From Christensenella sp. UBA4675 (GTDB lineage: Bacteria; Bacillota; Clostridia; Christensenellales; Borkfalkiaceae), in the NCBI GenBank assembly GCA_002405165.1, contig DHLF01000003.1:1-58038 (forward strand): a DNA stretch of 58,038 bases, given 5' to 3'. The notes beneath the pieces were generated by a model. It saw only the letters and a program-made list of their open reading frames with translations, was not told the DNA's origin and did not search any database. Position 1 is the stretch's first letter, and each line of letters opens with the position of its first letter. Shown piece after piece: positions 8,645-16,315 of this stretch. The translations under genes and the position numbers were made by a program.

Positions 8645-8929
8645 TAAAAAAACGCCCCAAGACCTGCTTTTAGCAAGTCTTGGGACGAAATAAATTCCGC
8701 TGTACCACCCAAGTTGACGTTTTCACGCCCTATTTTACGCAACTGACATTGCGCCCCGACTTTACGGTTTCGGCTCCGACGATTGCTACTTGCGTTAAAA
8801 AACGCTTTCGTTCGCCCTCATAAGTCCATTCGCTTTACTTCGCTTTGCCGTAATTTCACCGCCTACGGCTCTCTGTATCGCCAAAATTAAAGTTACTACT
8901 CTTAATCATAGGTTTGTTTTTTATTTGTT
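8645..8929 (-). promoter_or_regulatory. T-box riboswitch, Trp specifier
   Basis: Minus strand. The T-box core GGGTGGTACAGCGG is at 8697-8710, just before a terminator with a 12-bp stem (arms 8655-8666 and 8673-8684) and a run of seven T. Stem I features are present: the AGAGAGCC/GGTG internal motifs and the specifier loop GAATGGACTTATGAGGG. The specifier codon is TGG (8826-8828 on the plus strand), so the cognate tRNA is tRNA-Trp. This agrees with the trpB2 gene downstream. Uncharged tRNA-Trp should stabilise the antiterminator and switch the gene on. Confidence 0.93.
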
Positions 8930-8935
8930 GTGATT

Positions 8936-8964
8936 ATAATAGCACCCTAAAAAAGCTTTGTCAA
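8936..8964 (-). promoter_or_regulatory. Promoter of the T-box/trpB2 unit
   Basis: Minus-strand TTGACA, 17-bp spacer, TATTAT, just ahead of the T-box RNA. Confidence 0.8.
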
Positions 8965-9003
8965 CTTTTTTTAAAAAAAATTTTTATTTTTTTTATTTTG
9001 CCC

Positions 9004-9573
9004 TTAAAGTATTCCTGTTAGGAATATCTCTATTCCTATTAAAATTAAAATTATACCGCCTAATATAGAAGCTTTATTTTTTAATTTATCCCCGAATTTT
9101 TTACCTATAACAACGCCTACTACGCATAAAGAAAACGTAACGCTTGAAATTATTAAAGAACACACTAACGCCTTTAAAAAATTATATTCCGCAATAGTAA
9201 AGCCTACGGATAATGCGTCAATACCGGTAGCGACTCCTTGAACTAATAACCCGCCGAAAGATAAAGCTATTTTATCTTCTTCCGTTTTTCCAACGGCGTC
9301 CGCAATCATTTTAATTCCTAAAAATGCAAGAAGAACCAAAGCGATATAAGGTATTGCCTTTTCAAAAGAAGAAAATGTTTCGATTATGGTATGTACGCAA
9401 ACCCACCCGAGCATTGGCATTAACGCTTGAAAAAAAGCAAACGTTCCCGCAATTAAAAACGTTTTTCTTTTTGGTAGATTTTTTTCGTTAAGTCCGTTTG
9501 CCATAGACACCGAAAAAGCATCCATAGTAAGTCCTACGCCCAAAAGCAAGCTGTTTGCAATAAATAAAAACAT
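9004..9573 (-). CDS. mntP: Manganese efflux pump MntP
   Basis: This 189-residue inner-membrane protein has six predicted helices in two repeats of three, the DUF204/MntP fold, and exports excess Mn2+. The paired acidic motifs DAFSVSMANGL (about residue 18) and GIDALSVGFT (about residue 118) are the family signature. The length matches E. coli MntP (188). It follows a yybP-ykoY manganese riboswitch with its own terminator, so expression should rise with Mn2+. Confidence 0.95.
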   Translation of the reverse strand: MFLFIANSLLLGVGLTMDAFSVSMANGLNEKNLPKRKTFLIAGTFAFFQALMPMLGWVCVHTIIETFSSFEKAIPYIALVLLAFLGIKMIADAVGKTEEDKIALSFGGLLVQGVATGIDALSVGFTIAEYNFLKALVCSLIISSVTFSLCVVGVVIGKKFGDKLKNKASILGGIILILIGIEIFLTGIL

Positions 9574-9674
9574 AATTCACCCGCTTACGCCAAAAATAAA
9601 ATACGATTGACGTTTATTATAATAATATTTATTTAAACCTGATTATAATTCCACAATTTCATTAAATTTCTTAA

Positions 9675-9875
9675 AAAAATTAAAAGACGCAAAATTTTTT
9701 GCGCCTTCTTTCTTTTTTAATTATAAAAAGACTCCATGCGCATAACTAAAACGGATTGCATTTTTACAAACGTTTTAGTTAAATGTATGAGTCTTGCTGT
9801 TTAAAGTAAACCAGACTAAAAAGGTCAGTATGTTGATTTACTACGAAATAAACTTCGTCGCTACTCCCCCACGAT
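9675..9875 (-). promoter_or_regulatory. yybP-ykoY (Mn2+) riboswitch with terminator, upstream of mntP
   Basis: On the minus strand the RNA starts with GTGGGGGAGTAGCGACG, then TCAACATACTGACC, CAGCAAGACTCAT and a long helix (AACTAAAACG / CGTTTTAGTT), closing with GGAGTCTTT. These match the paired conserved loops of the yybP-ykoY class. It is followed by a terminator (GGCGCAAAA/TTTTGCGTC, arms around 9686-9705) and a T-rich tail. The RNA begins only ~10 bp after the stop codon of the upstream glycosyltransferase gene. The promoter was not located and may lie in that gene's end. Confidence 0.85.
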
Positions 9876-9884
9876 AATATTTAA

Positions 9885-10823
9885 TTATTCGTCCTTATCT
9901 ATATTACTTTCGTTTTCTATATATATAGGTCTATCCTTTACTTCTTTATATATATGCGAAACGTACTTACCTAAAATACCTATACAAAAAGTTATTACTC
10001 CCGTAAAAAACGCACCTATCCCTAAAAAGTAAAGCCAACTTTTAACAGCTAAACCGCATATATCGCAAATTCCCGTAGCAATCGTCCCGAAAAAGCCTAT
10101 AAAAATTAAAAATAAGGCTAAATTAGTAAAAAGTTTTATCGGAAAATAAGAAAACGCAAAAATTCCGTCCAAAGCGTATTTAAATAACTTTTTAAACGAC
10201 CATTTCGTTTCCCCTGCACTACGCTGTACGTTTTCAAACTCTATCCACTTGGTTTTAAAACCTACCCAGCCGAACATCCCTTTCGTAAACCTGTTTTTTT
10301 CGCTCATTTCAAGCAACGCGTTTACGAATTTCCTAGACATAAGTCTATAATCTCTTGCGCCGTCTACAAGTTCCGTATCCGAAACTTTATTCATAACTTT
10401 ATAAAATTTTCTTGCAAAAAAAGAACGTATTTTAGGTTCGCCTTTTCTGGTAACGCGCCTTGTGGCAACGCTGTCGTACCCTTCTTCCGTAACAGCTTTG
10501 AACATTTCGGGCAAAAGCGAAGGCGGGTCCTGCAAGTCTGCGTCCATTAGCGCAACGTAGTCCCCCTTACTGTTTTTAAGTCCTGCGTATATCGCCGATT
10601 CCTTACCGAAATTTCTTGAAAAAGATATATATTTTACCCTTCCGTCTTTTTCGGCTAATTCTTTCATTATTTTAAGCGTTTCGTCCTTAGAACCGTCGTC
10701 TACAAGCAAAAGCTCAAAAGACTCCTTTTCCATTAGTAACGCTATTTTTTTAAATTCTTCGTAAAATATAGGCAATGCTTCTTGCTCGTTATAACAAGGT
10801 ACTACCAAAGAAATTAAACTCAT
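9885..10823 (-). CDS. Polyprenyl-phosphate glycosyltransferase (GtrB/DPM1-like, GT2)
   Basis: The 312-residue protein has a cytoplasmic GT2 domain (about 1-230) with VPCYNEQEALP, VDDGSKDETL and the metal-binding ALMDADLQDP (DxD). Two membrane helices follow at about 232-255 and 265-290. This layout is that of GtrB/CsbB enzymes, which load glucose or a similar sugar onto undecaprenyl phosphate for flipping and transfer outside the cell. A GtrII-like acceptor-side transferase gene lies at 27.2-28.9 kb and could use its product, but this is only an inference. It has its own consensus promoter at 10875-10903. Confidence 0.88.
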   Translation of the reverse strand: MSLISLVVPCYNEQEALPIFYEEFKKIALLMEKESFELLLVDDGSKDETLKIMKELAEKDGRVKYISFSRNFGKESAIYAGLKNSKGDYVALMDADLQDPPSLLPEMFKAVTEEGYDSVATRRVTRKGEPKIRSFFARKFYKVMNKVSDTELVDGARDYRLMSRKFVNALLEMSEKNRFTKGMFGWVGFKTKWIEFENVQRSAGETKWSFKKLFKYALDGIFAFSYFPIKLFTNLALFLIFIGFFGTIATGICDICGLAVKSWLYFLGIGAFFTGVITFCIGILGKYVSHIYKEVKDRPIYIENESNIDKDE

Positions 10824-10841
10824 TTCGTTATCCCTAAATTA

Positions 10842-10903
10842 AAATAAAGCATAGATACTATCTATGCTTTATTTATTATAAACTTTTTATATTTAATTGT
10901 CAA
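10842..10903 (-). promoter_or_regulatory. Consensus promoter overlapping a 16-bp hairpin
   Basis: Minus-strand TTGACA (10898-10903), 17 bp, TATAAT (10875-10880). Immediately after the -10 box lies a perfect 16-bp stem with a 1-nt loop (AAATAAAGCATAGATA and its complement, 10842-10874). The transcript of the glycosyltransferase gene would therefore begin inside a stable 5' hairpin. Confidence 0.8.
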
Positions 10904-10932
10904 TAAATCTAAGCAAATCGATAGTGTCAAGT

Positions 10933-10978
10933 TGTAGGATTCAAAAGTTTTACATTTTTGTCCGACTTTTGGGGTACA
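10933..10978. repeat. Short inverted-repeat element resembling paired IS3-type ends
   Basis: A 46-bp stretch is bounded by TGTA...TACA, and both ends carry a CAAAAGT core (CAAAAGTTTT inward on the left, ACTTTTGGGGTACA on the right). TGTACCCCAAAAGTCGGACA resembles terminal inverted repeats of IS3-family elements. No transposase remains. A related 44-bp element is at 51097-51140. Confidence 0.45.
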
Positions 10979-11025
10979 CTTCAAAATAGTGGGCTTTTTA
11001 CTTAAATTATTTAACAAAACTAAAA

Positions 11026-12636
11026 TTACTTGTTAAGAACAGGACCTGCGGAAACCAAAGCTTTTCCTGCTTCGCTGGTTTCGTATTTAGCAAAGTTTTT
11101 AATAAATCTTCCTGCTAAATCTTCTGCCTTAACTTCCCATTGTTTAGCGTCTTGATAAGTATCTCTGGGGTCAAGAATTTCCGTAGCAACTCCGTTTAAC
11201 TTCGTAGGAACTTCAAAGTTGAAGTAAGGAATGGTTTTCGTAGGAGCGTTGTTGATATCTCCGCTTAAAATAGCGTCGATAATACCTCTGGTATCCTTAA
11301 TGGAAATACGTTTACCCGTTCCGTTCCAACCGGTGTTTACAAGGTAAGCCTTAGCTCCGCTCTTTTTCATTTTCTTAACTAATTCTTCTGCGTATTTCGT
11401 AGGATGTAATTCCAAGAATGCTTGACCGAAACATGCCGAGAACGTAGGCGTAGGTTCGGTTATTCCCCTTTCGGTACCTGCAAGTTTTGCGGTAAATCCC
11501 GATAAGAAATAATATTGAGTTTGTTCGGGAGTTAAAATAGATACGGGAGGTAATACTCCGAATGCGTCAGCCGACAAGAAAATTACGCTCTTTGCGTCGG
11601 GAGCCGCGGAAATAGGACGAACGATATTTTTAATATGGTCGATAGGATAAGAAACACGAGTGTTTTCGGTTACGCTCTTATCGGCAAAGTCAATTTTTCC
11701 GTCTTTATCCAAAGTAACGTTTTCAAGTAAAGCGTCTCTTCTGATAGCATTGTAAATATCGGGTTCGGAATCTTTATCAAGGTTGATAACTTTTGCATAA
11801 CAACCGCCTTCGAAGTTGAATACTCCGTTATCGTCCCAACCGTGTTCGTCGTCGCCGATAAGTAAACGTTTGGGGTCGGTAGAAAGCGTGGTTTTACCCG
11901 TTCCCGAAAGACCGAAGAAAATAGCGGTGTTCTTGCCGTCCATATCGGTGTTAGCCGAACAGTGCATAGAAGCTATTCCCTTTAAAGGTAAGTAGTAGTT
12001 CATCATAGAGAACATACCTTTTTTCATTTCTCCGCCGTACCAAGTATTTACGATAATTTGTTCACGGCTGGTAATATTAAACATAACTGCGGTTTCGCTG
12101 TTTAAACCGAGTTCTTTATAGTTTTCAACTTTTGCTTTACTAGCATTATAAACGATAAAGTCGGGTTCGAAGTTTTCAAGTTCTTCTTTGGTGGGCTTAA
12201 TAAACATATTCGTAACAAAGTGAGCTTGCCAAGCAACTTCCACAATGAAACGGATAGCCATACGGGTATCTTTATTAGCTCCGCAGAAAGCGTCCACTAC
12301 AAAAAGTCTTTTGTTAGAAAGTTCTTTAACCGCAAGTTCTTTAACTGCGTTCCAAGCTTCTTGAGAAGCGGGGTGGTTATCGTTTTTGTAAGCATCGCTA
12401 GTCCACCAAACCGTATCTTTACTCTTTTCGTCAACTACGATAAATTTATCTTTAGGCGAACGACCGGTGTAAATACCCGTCATAACGTTTACTGCACCTA
12501 ATTCGCTAACTTGTCCTTTTTCATATCCGGTAAGACCGGGTTTTGTTTCTTCATAAAACAATTCGTCGTAAGAAGGATTGTAAACAACTTCTGTAGTTCC
12601 GGTGATACCATACTTTGCTAAATCAATTTTTTTCAT
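11026..12636 (-). CDS. pckA: Phosphoenolpyruvate carboxykinase (ATP)
   Basis: This 536-residue cytosolic enzyme interconverts PEP + CO2 + ADP with oxaloacetate + ATP. The kinase P-loop GLSGTGKTTLS (about residue 247) and the ATP-type signature IGDDEHGWDDNGVFNFEGGC are present, as are TGRSPKDKF near the N-terminus and the RISIKDTR region near the C-terminus. Placed at the end of a cluster with malate dehydrogenase, fumarase and fumarate reductase, it most likely runs in the carboxylating, ATP-yielding direction to feed a reductive C4 branch, as in succinate-forming anaerobes. Start ATG at 12636 follows GCGAGGT. Confidence 0.96.
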   Translation of the reverse strand: MKKIDLAKYGITGTTEVVYNPSYDELFYEETKPGLTGYEKGQVSELGAVNVMTGIYTGRSPKDKFIVVDEKSKDTVWWTSDAYKNDNHPASQEAWNAVKELAVKELSNKRLFVVDAFCGANKDTRMAIRFIVEVAWQAHFVTNMFIKPTKEELENFEPDFIVYNASKAKVENYKELGLNSETAVMFNITSREQIIVNTWYGGEMKKGMFSMMNYYLPLKGIASMHCSANTDMDGKNTAIFFGLSGTGKTTLSTDPKRLLIGDDEHGWDDNGVFNFEGGCYAKVINLDKDSEPDIYNAIRRDALLENVTLDKDGKIDFADKSVTENTRVSYPIDHIKNIVRPISAAPDAKSVIFLSADAFGVLPPVSILTPEQTQYYFLSGFTAKLAGTERGITEPTPTFSACFGQAFLELHPTKYAEELVKKMKKSGAKAYLVNTGWNGTGKRISIKDTRGIIDAILSGDINNAPTKTIPYFNFEVPTKLNGVATEILDPRDTYQDAKQWEVKAEDLAGRFIKNFAKYETSEAGKALVSAGPVLNK

Positions 12637-12750
12637 TTTATACCTCGCTGATTATTTTGCTTTGCATTAAAGCATATTTTAACTTTTTTACGATTACATT
12701 ATATACTATTTTTTATAATAAGAAAACTATTTTTATAAAAAATTTTTACT

Positions 12751-13089
12751 TTAAGAATTACTTTCTGCTTGTTCTAATGCTCTTTGTTTGTCGATTTTTT
12801 TATTTCTAAAATAAATAATAATTCCCGTAGAAACCATTATTAAATTTATAATGTAAAATGCGAACGCAACCCAACTTAGCGGTTTTACGTTTTTTATTCC
12901 TACATTTAAGCTACTAAATACGGATTTAAATATTCCCGCAACGTATCCGAATGCGATTAACGACATAAATTGAACGCTTGTTCCCTTAGTCGTGCGTGCT
13001 TTATACGCTTTAATTATATTAAACGGCCAAGACGCTCCAAAACATATAAGAAATGTGATTTCGCATATTGTTGCTAATGTTCCATACAT
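12751..13089 (-). CDS. Small PQ-loop (SemiSWEET-like) membrane protein
   Basis: 112 residues with three predicted membrane helices (about 5-24, 40-60, 70-95) and a charged C-terminal tail. The segment SWPFNIIKAYKARTTKG has the Pro/Lys-rich loop seen after helix 1 of PQ-loop and SemiSWEET proteins, which work as dimers to move sugars or other small solutes. The closest annotations for this type are uncharacterised. It sits between frdA and pckA in the same orientation, 59 bp after frdA, with an AAAGGAG site. Transport of a metabolite of the C4 pathway is possible but not shown. Confidence 0.65.
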   Translation of the reverse strand: MYGTLATICEITFLICFGASWPFNIIKAYKARTTKGTSVQFMSLIAFGYVAGIFKSVFSSLNVGIKNVKPLSWVAFAFYIINLIMVSTGIIIYFRNKKIDKQRALEQAESNS

Positions 13090-13148
13090 AATTTTATCTC
13101 CTTTAAATTAAAGTTTTAGTAACGTTAACCGTTATATAAAACCGTTGA

Positions 13149-14756
13149 TTACATATCTTTTCTTCTATAATCGGGAAGAATTTGTGGGGAAAGTTTAGTA
13201 GGTTTAATTCCTACGTTTTTAAGTTCTTTTTCAAACTGTTTAACGTGAGCAAGAGTAAGTTTTCCTACTTTTACCGTTTTTGCCCTTTCGCTAGCAGACT
13301 TACCTGCGTCCCTTCCGAAAACTATAACGTCTAAAAGCGAATTACCCATAAGTCTGTTTCTACCGTGAATTCCTCCTACGGCTTCCCCTGCTACGAATAA
13401 GTTTTTAACGCAAGTGGATTCGCAATTTCCGTCTATATCGATACCGCCGTTTTGATAGTGAAGCGTGGGATACACTAAAATAGGTTCTTTTCTGATATCT
13501 ATTCCGTATTTACCGAACATTCTCATCATTGCGGGTATTCTTTTTTCTATCGTACCTTCTCCGCCGATTTGCTCAATCATAGGAGTGTCTAACCAAACAC
13601 CTTCTCCGTCGGTAGTTTTAATGCTGTTCTTTCTTCTCTTACATTCTCTTATAATAGAAGCGCAAGTTACGTCTCTCGTTTCAAGCGAATATACGAAAGG
13701 TTCGCCGTCTTTATTTACTAATTGCGCACCTAACGAACGAACTTTTTCCGTTACCAACGCTCCGAAAATTTGAGTGGGTTCGGCAACGCCCGTCGGGTGA
13801 TATTGTAAGGTGTCGGCATACATTAGTTTTGCGCCTGCCCTATAAGCAAGTACCAAACCGTCCGCAGTAGCTCCGTAATGGTTGCTCGTCGGGAAACCTT
13901 GATAATGCAGTCTTCCCGCTCCGCCCGTTGCTATAACTACTGTTTTTGCTTTTGCAACCAAAATTTCTTTGGTTTCCATATTGAGTAAAACCGCGCCTGC
14001 TACGTTTCCGTTATCGTCTTTTATAAGTTCAATCGCAGAAGTGAAATCTACTACTGGGATTTTTCTATTTAGAACTTCGTCCCTTAAAGTTTTCATTATT
14101 TCCGCGCCCGAATAGTCTTTACATGCGTGCATTCTTTTTCTAGACGTACCGCCACCGTGAGTGGTAATCATGTTTCCGAATTTGTCCTTGTCGAACATGA
14201 CTCCTAAATCAGACAGCCACTTAATAGCGTCGGGAGCTTCCATAACTAATTTTTCAAGCAAAATCGGCTTTGCGCAAAAATGACCTCCGCCGTAAGCGTC
14301 TAAATAATGTATTACGGGACTATCGTTTTCTTTATCCGCGGCCTGAATTCCGCCTTCCGCCATCATAGTGTTGGCGTCCCCTATTCTGAGCTTAGTCACT
14401 ATCATAACGTTCGCACCGTTTGCGTGCGCCGATATCGCGCAAGAAGAACCTGCTCCGCCACCGCCTATTACCAAAACGTCTACGTCGTAATCGGGTTTGG
14501 ATAAATCTATTTTTTTACCTAAAACTCTAGATTTACCTTGTAATAAATCGGCAAGTTCGTGTAAAACTTTTTCGCCTTTATTTTGTCCCACTTTTAAGTC
14601 TTCGTAAGCAGATTCGATATAATCGGGGTGATTTTCTTTTAAAACTTCGTCCTTTTCGTCGGCAGTCATTCTACGAAAAACGTTTTTAAGTCTTTCGCTT
14701 CTGGTTGCTTCTACTTTTTTCATAGAAGCCAACTGTTCGTCGGTATAATTATACAT
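13149..14756 (-). CDS. frdA: Soluble fumarate reductase/succinate dehydrogenase flavoprotein subunit
   Basis: 535 residues. FAD-binding VLVIGGGGAGSS is at about residue 93, followed by a capping domain and GNSLLDVIVFGRDAG. Catalytic residues of the FrdA family are kept: QYHPTG, the Arg of SLETRDVTCAS, HYQNGGI and the Arg of GRNRLMGNS. The histidine that binds FAD covalently in respiratory FrdA/SdhA (SHTVAAEGG) is replaced (ANTMMAEGG), so FAD is probably non-covalent. An ~88-residue N-terminal extension is absent from classical FrdA. No membrane anchor gene (frdC/D) is nearby, so the enzyme should be soluble and take electrons from FrdB and the neighbouring Hdr/Flx proteins. AAGGAG site; 11 bp after frdB. 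Confidence 0.88.
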   Translation of the reverse strand: MYNYTDEQLASMKKVEATRSERLKNVFRRMTADEKDEVLKENHPDYIESAYEDLKVGQNKGEKVLHELADLLQGKSRVLGKKIDLSKPDYDVDVLVIGGGGAGSSCAISAHANGANVMIVTKLRIGDANTMMAEGGIQAADKENDSPVIHYLDAYGGGHFCAKPILLEKLVMEAPDAIKWLSDLGVMFDKDKFGNMITTHGGGTSRKRMHACKDYSGAEIMKTLRDEVLNRKIPVVDFTSAIELIKDDNGNVAGAVLLNMETKEILVAKAKTVVIATGGAGRLHYQGFPTSNHYGATADGLVLAYRAGAKLMYADTLQYHPTGVAEPTQIFGALVTEKVRSLGAQLVNKDGEPFVYSLETRDVTCASIIRECKRRKNSIKTTDGEGVWLDTPMIEQIGGEGTIEKRIPAMMRMFGKYGIDIRKEPILVYPTLHYQNGGIDIDGNCESTCVKNLFVAGEAVGGIHGRNRLMGNSLLDVIVFGRDAGKSASERAKTVKVGKLTLAHVKQFEKELKNVGIKPTKLSPQILPDYRRKDM

Positions 14757-14767
14757 ATCGTTTCTCC

Positions 14768-15442
14768 TTATTTTTCTATATCTCTATGATTATAAAGTTC
14801 TTTAAGTTCGCTTACGGGTTTACCCATAATATCTTGTATAAGTTTATTAAAGTCACCGTTATTGATTTCCGCAACTCTCTTTTCCAAATGCTTACATTCG
14901 GGAGCGATGTACTTACCGTACAATCTACGCGCAAGTTCCGCAACTTGCGGATGCGATATTCCCGCAGGACACCTAGAAGAACATACTCCGCACATTACGC
15001 AGTCAAAACTCTCTTCCGCGCACTTTTCATATTCTCCCCTTTGAGCGTAAGCAATGTATTGCATAACGTTTAATCCCTGCGTGCAAGATTTTGTACATGC
15101 GTTACAGCCTATACAACTATATATTTCGGGGTAAAGTTGCATCATAATTTGTTCGGTAGGTCTAATAGCGTTAATATCGTAAACTTGTTTAACCAACGGG
15201 AAGAAAGGCAAAGTAGCAACGTACATACCTTCTTCTACCTGTTGTTGACATGCTAAGCAAGTTTTTAATTCTTGTTGTCCTTTTATACGGTAAATGGTAG
15301 CGCAAGCTCCGCAAAATCCGTTTCTGCAACCGCATCCCCTTATAAGCTGATAACCTGCGTACTCCATAGCCTTCATAATAGTAAGAGAAGAAGGCACTTC
15401 GTATCTTTTACCGAAAAAATAAACGTTTACCATTTTTTCCAT
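14768..15442 (-). CDS. frdB: Fumarate reductase-type iron-sulfur subunit
   Basis: 224 residues. The N-terminal plant-type [2Fe-2S] domain has Cys in GCGCRNGFCGAC and TCLACQQ. The C-terminal domain has CIGCNACTKSC and CVMCGVCSSRCPAGI, two clusters. This is the electron-transfer chain expected for a FrdB/SdhB. It has no CCG domain, unlike TfrB of methanogens, where an HdrB-like part is fused to the FrdB part; here hdrB is a separate gene in the same cluster. It lies directly before frdA and should pass electrons to its FAD. Confidence 0.85.
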   Translation of the reverse strand: MEKMVNVYFFGKRYEVPSSLTIMKAMEYAGYQLIRGCGCRNGFCGACATIYRIKGQQELKTCLACQQQVEEGMYVATLPFFPLVKQVYDINAIRPTEQIMMQLYPEIYSCIGCNACTKSCTQGLNVMQYIAYAQRGEYEKCAEESFDCVMCGVCSSRCPAGISHPQVAELARRLYGKYIAPECKHLEKRVAEINNGDFNKLIQDIMGKPVSELKELYNHRDIEK

Positions 15443-15487
15443 TATTTTTACTCCTTTAACGAGCGTTTTATCGTTATATAGCCCGAC

Positions 15488-16315
15488 TTAATATTCGTTA
15501 GGCAATTCGTCTAATTCGTCCATTCTAAATACGGGTCCGTCTTTACATACGAATTTATCTCCCACGTTACATCTACCGCATTTACCTATACCGCACTTCA
15601 TTCTAAGCTCCAACGTGGTATAAACTCTTTCTTTGGTAAAACCCAATTCCAAAAGTCCCGCCAAAGTAAATTTAATCATAATAGGCGGTCCGCAAAGTAC
15701 GGCGGTCATATTCGGGTCAAGTCCCAATTCTTTAACGTAATTAGGTACGAATCCTACATGTCCGTCCCAACCTTCTTGCGGTCTGTCTATCGTTAAACAT
15801 ACGTTGAAATCGGGTTCGGAAGCCCATTCGTTTTTAATTTCGTCAATAAATACTAAATCGTCTTTACTTCTCGCGCCGTAAACTATGGTTACTTTGCCGT
15901 AATTCTTTCTATAACTTCTTATATAGTTTATTACGCTTCTAAGCGGAGCAAGTCCTATACCGCCCGCAATGAAAAGCATATCTTTTCCTTTAAAATCTTC
16001 TTCTACGGGGAAATTTTTTCCGTAAGGTCCTCTTACCGTGATTTGTTGCCCAACGTCTATAGAATGTATTACTTCCGTAACGCAACCGCATTTTTTTATG
16101 GAAAATTCCATATATTCTTCATTTGTAGGCGAACTCGTGATAGAGAACATACATTCTCCGACTCCCGGAATAGAAACCATAGCGCATTGTCCGGGCAAAT
16201 GTTCGAATAACTTTTTGCCGTCTAACCCTACAACCCTAAACGTTTTTACGTCTGGAGTATCTCTTCTTATATCCGTTACTACCGCAACGTGAGGAATAAG
16301 ATTTTCGTTAAGCAT
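15488..16315 (-). CDS. flxA: FAD/NAD(P)H-binding reductase subunit, FlxA/AsrB-like
   Basis: 275 residues of the ferredoxin-NADP reductase superfamily. The FAD-binding part is about 1-105 (GQCAMVSIPG, CMFSITSSP), the NAD(P)-binding part starts at IAGGIGLAPLRS (about 118), and the C-terminus carries a [2Fe-2S] site CGIGKCGRCN...C as in AsrB and PyrK. In Hdr-Flx complexes this subunit takes hydride from NAD(P)H. It overlaps the next upstream gene by 8 bp, so the genes are probably translationally coupled. Subunit naming follows the Desulfovibrio Flx scheme and is by resemblance only. Confidence 0.82.
   Translation of the reverse strand: MLNENLIPHVAVVTDIRRDTPDVKTFRVVGLDGKKLFEHLPGQCAMVSIPGVGECMFSITSSPTNEEYMEFSIKKCGCVTEVIHSIDVGQQITVRGPYGKNFPVEEDFKGKDMLFIAGGIGLAPLRSVINYIRSYRKNYGKVTIVYGARSKDDLVFIDEIKNEWASEPDFNVCLTIDRPQEGWDGHVGFVPNYVKELGLDPNMTAVLCGPPIMIKFTLAGLLELGFTKERVYTTLELRMKCGIGKCGRCNVGDKFVCKDGPVFRMDELDELPNEY

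Noticed and set aside
8645..8700. Simple terminator of an unknown small gene
   Set aside because: The GGGTGGTACAGCGG core and stem I motifs show that it is the T-box expression platform.
10842..10874. Terminator of pckA
   Set aside because: A consensus promoter for the downstream glycosyltransferase gene lies between pckA and this hairpin, so the hairpin is in the 5' region of that gene.
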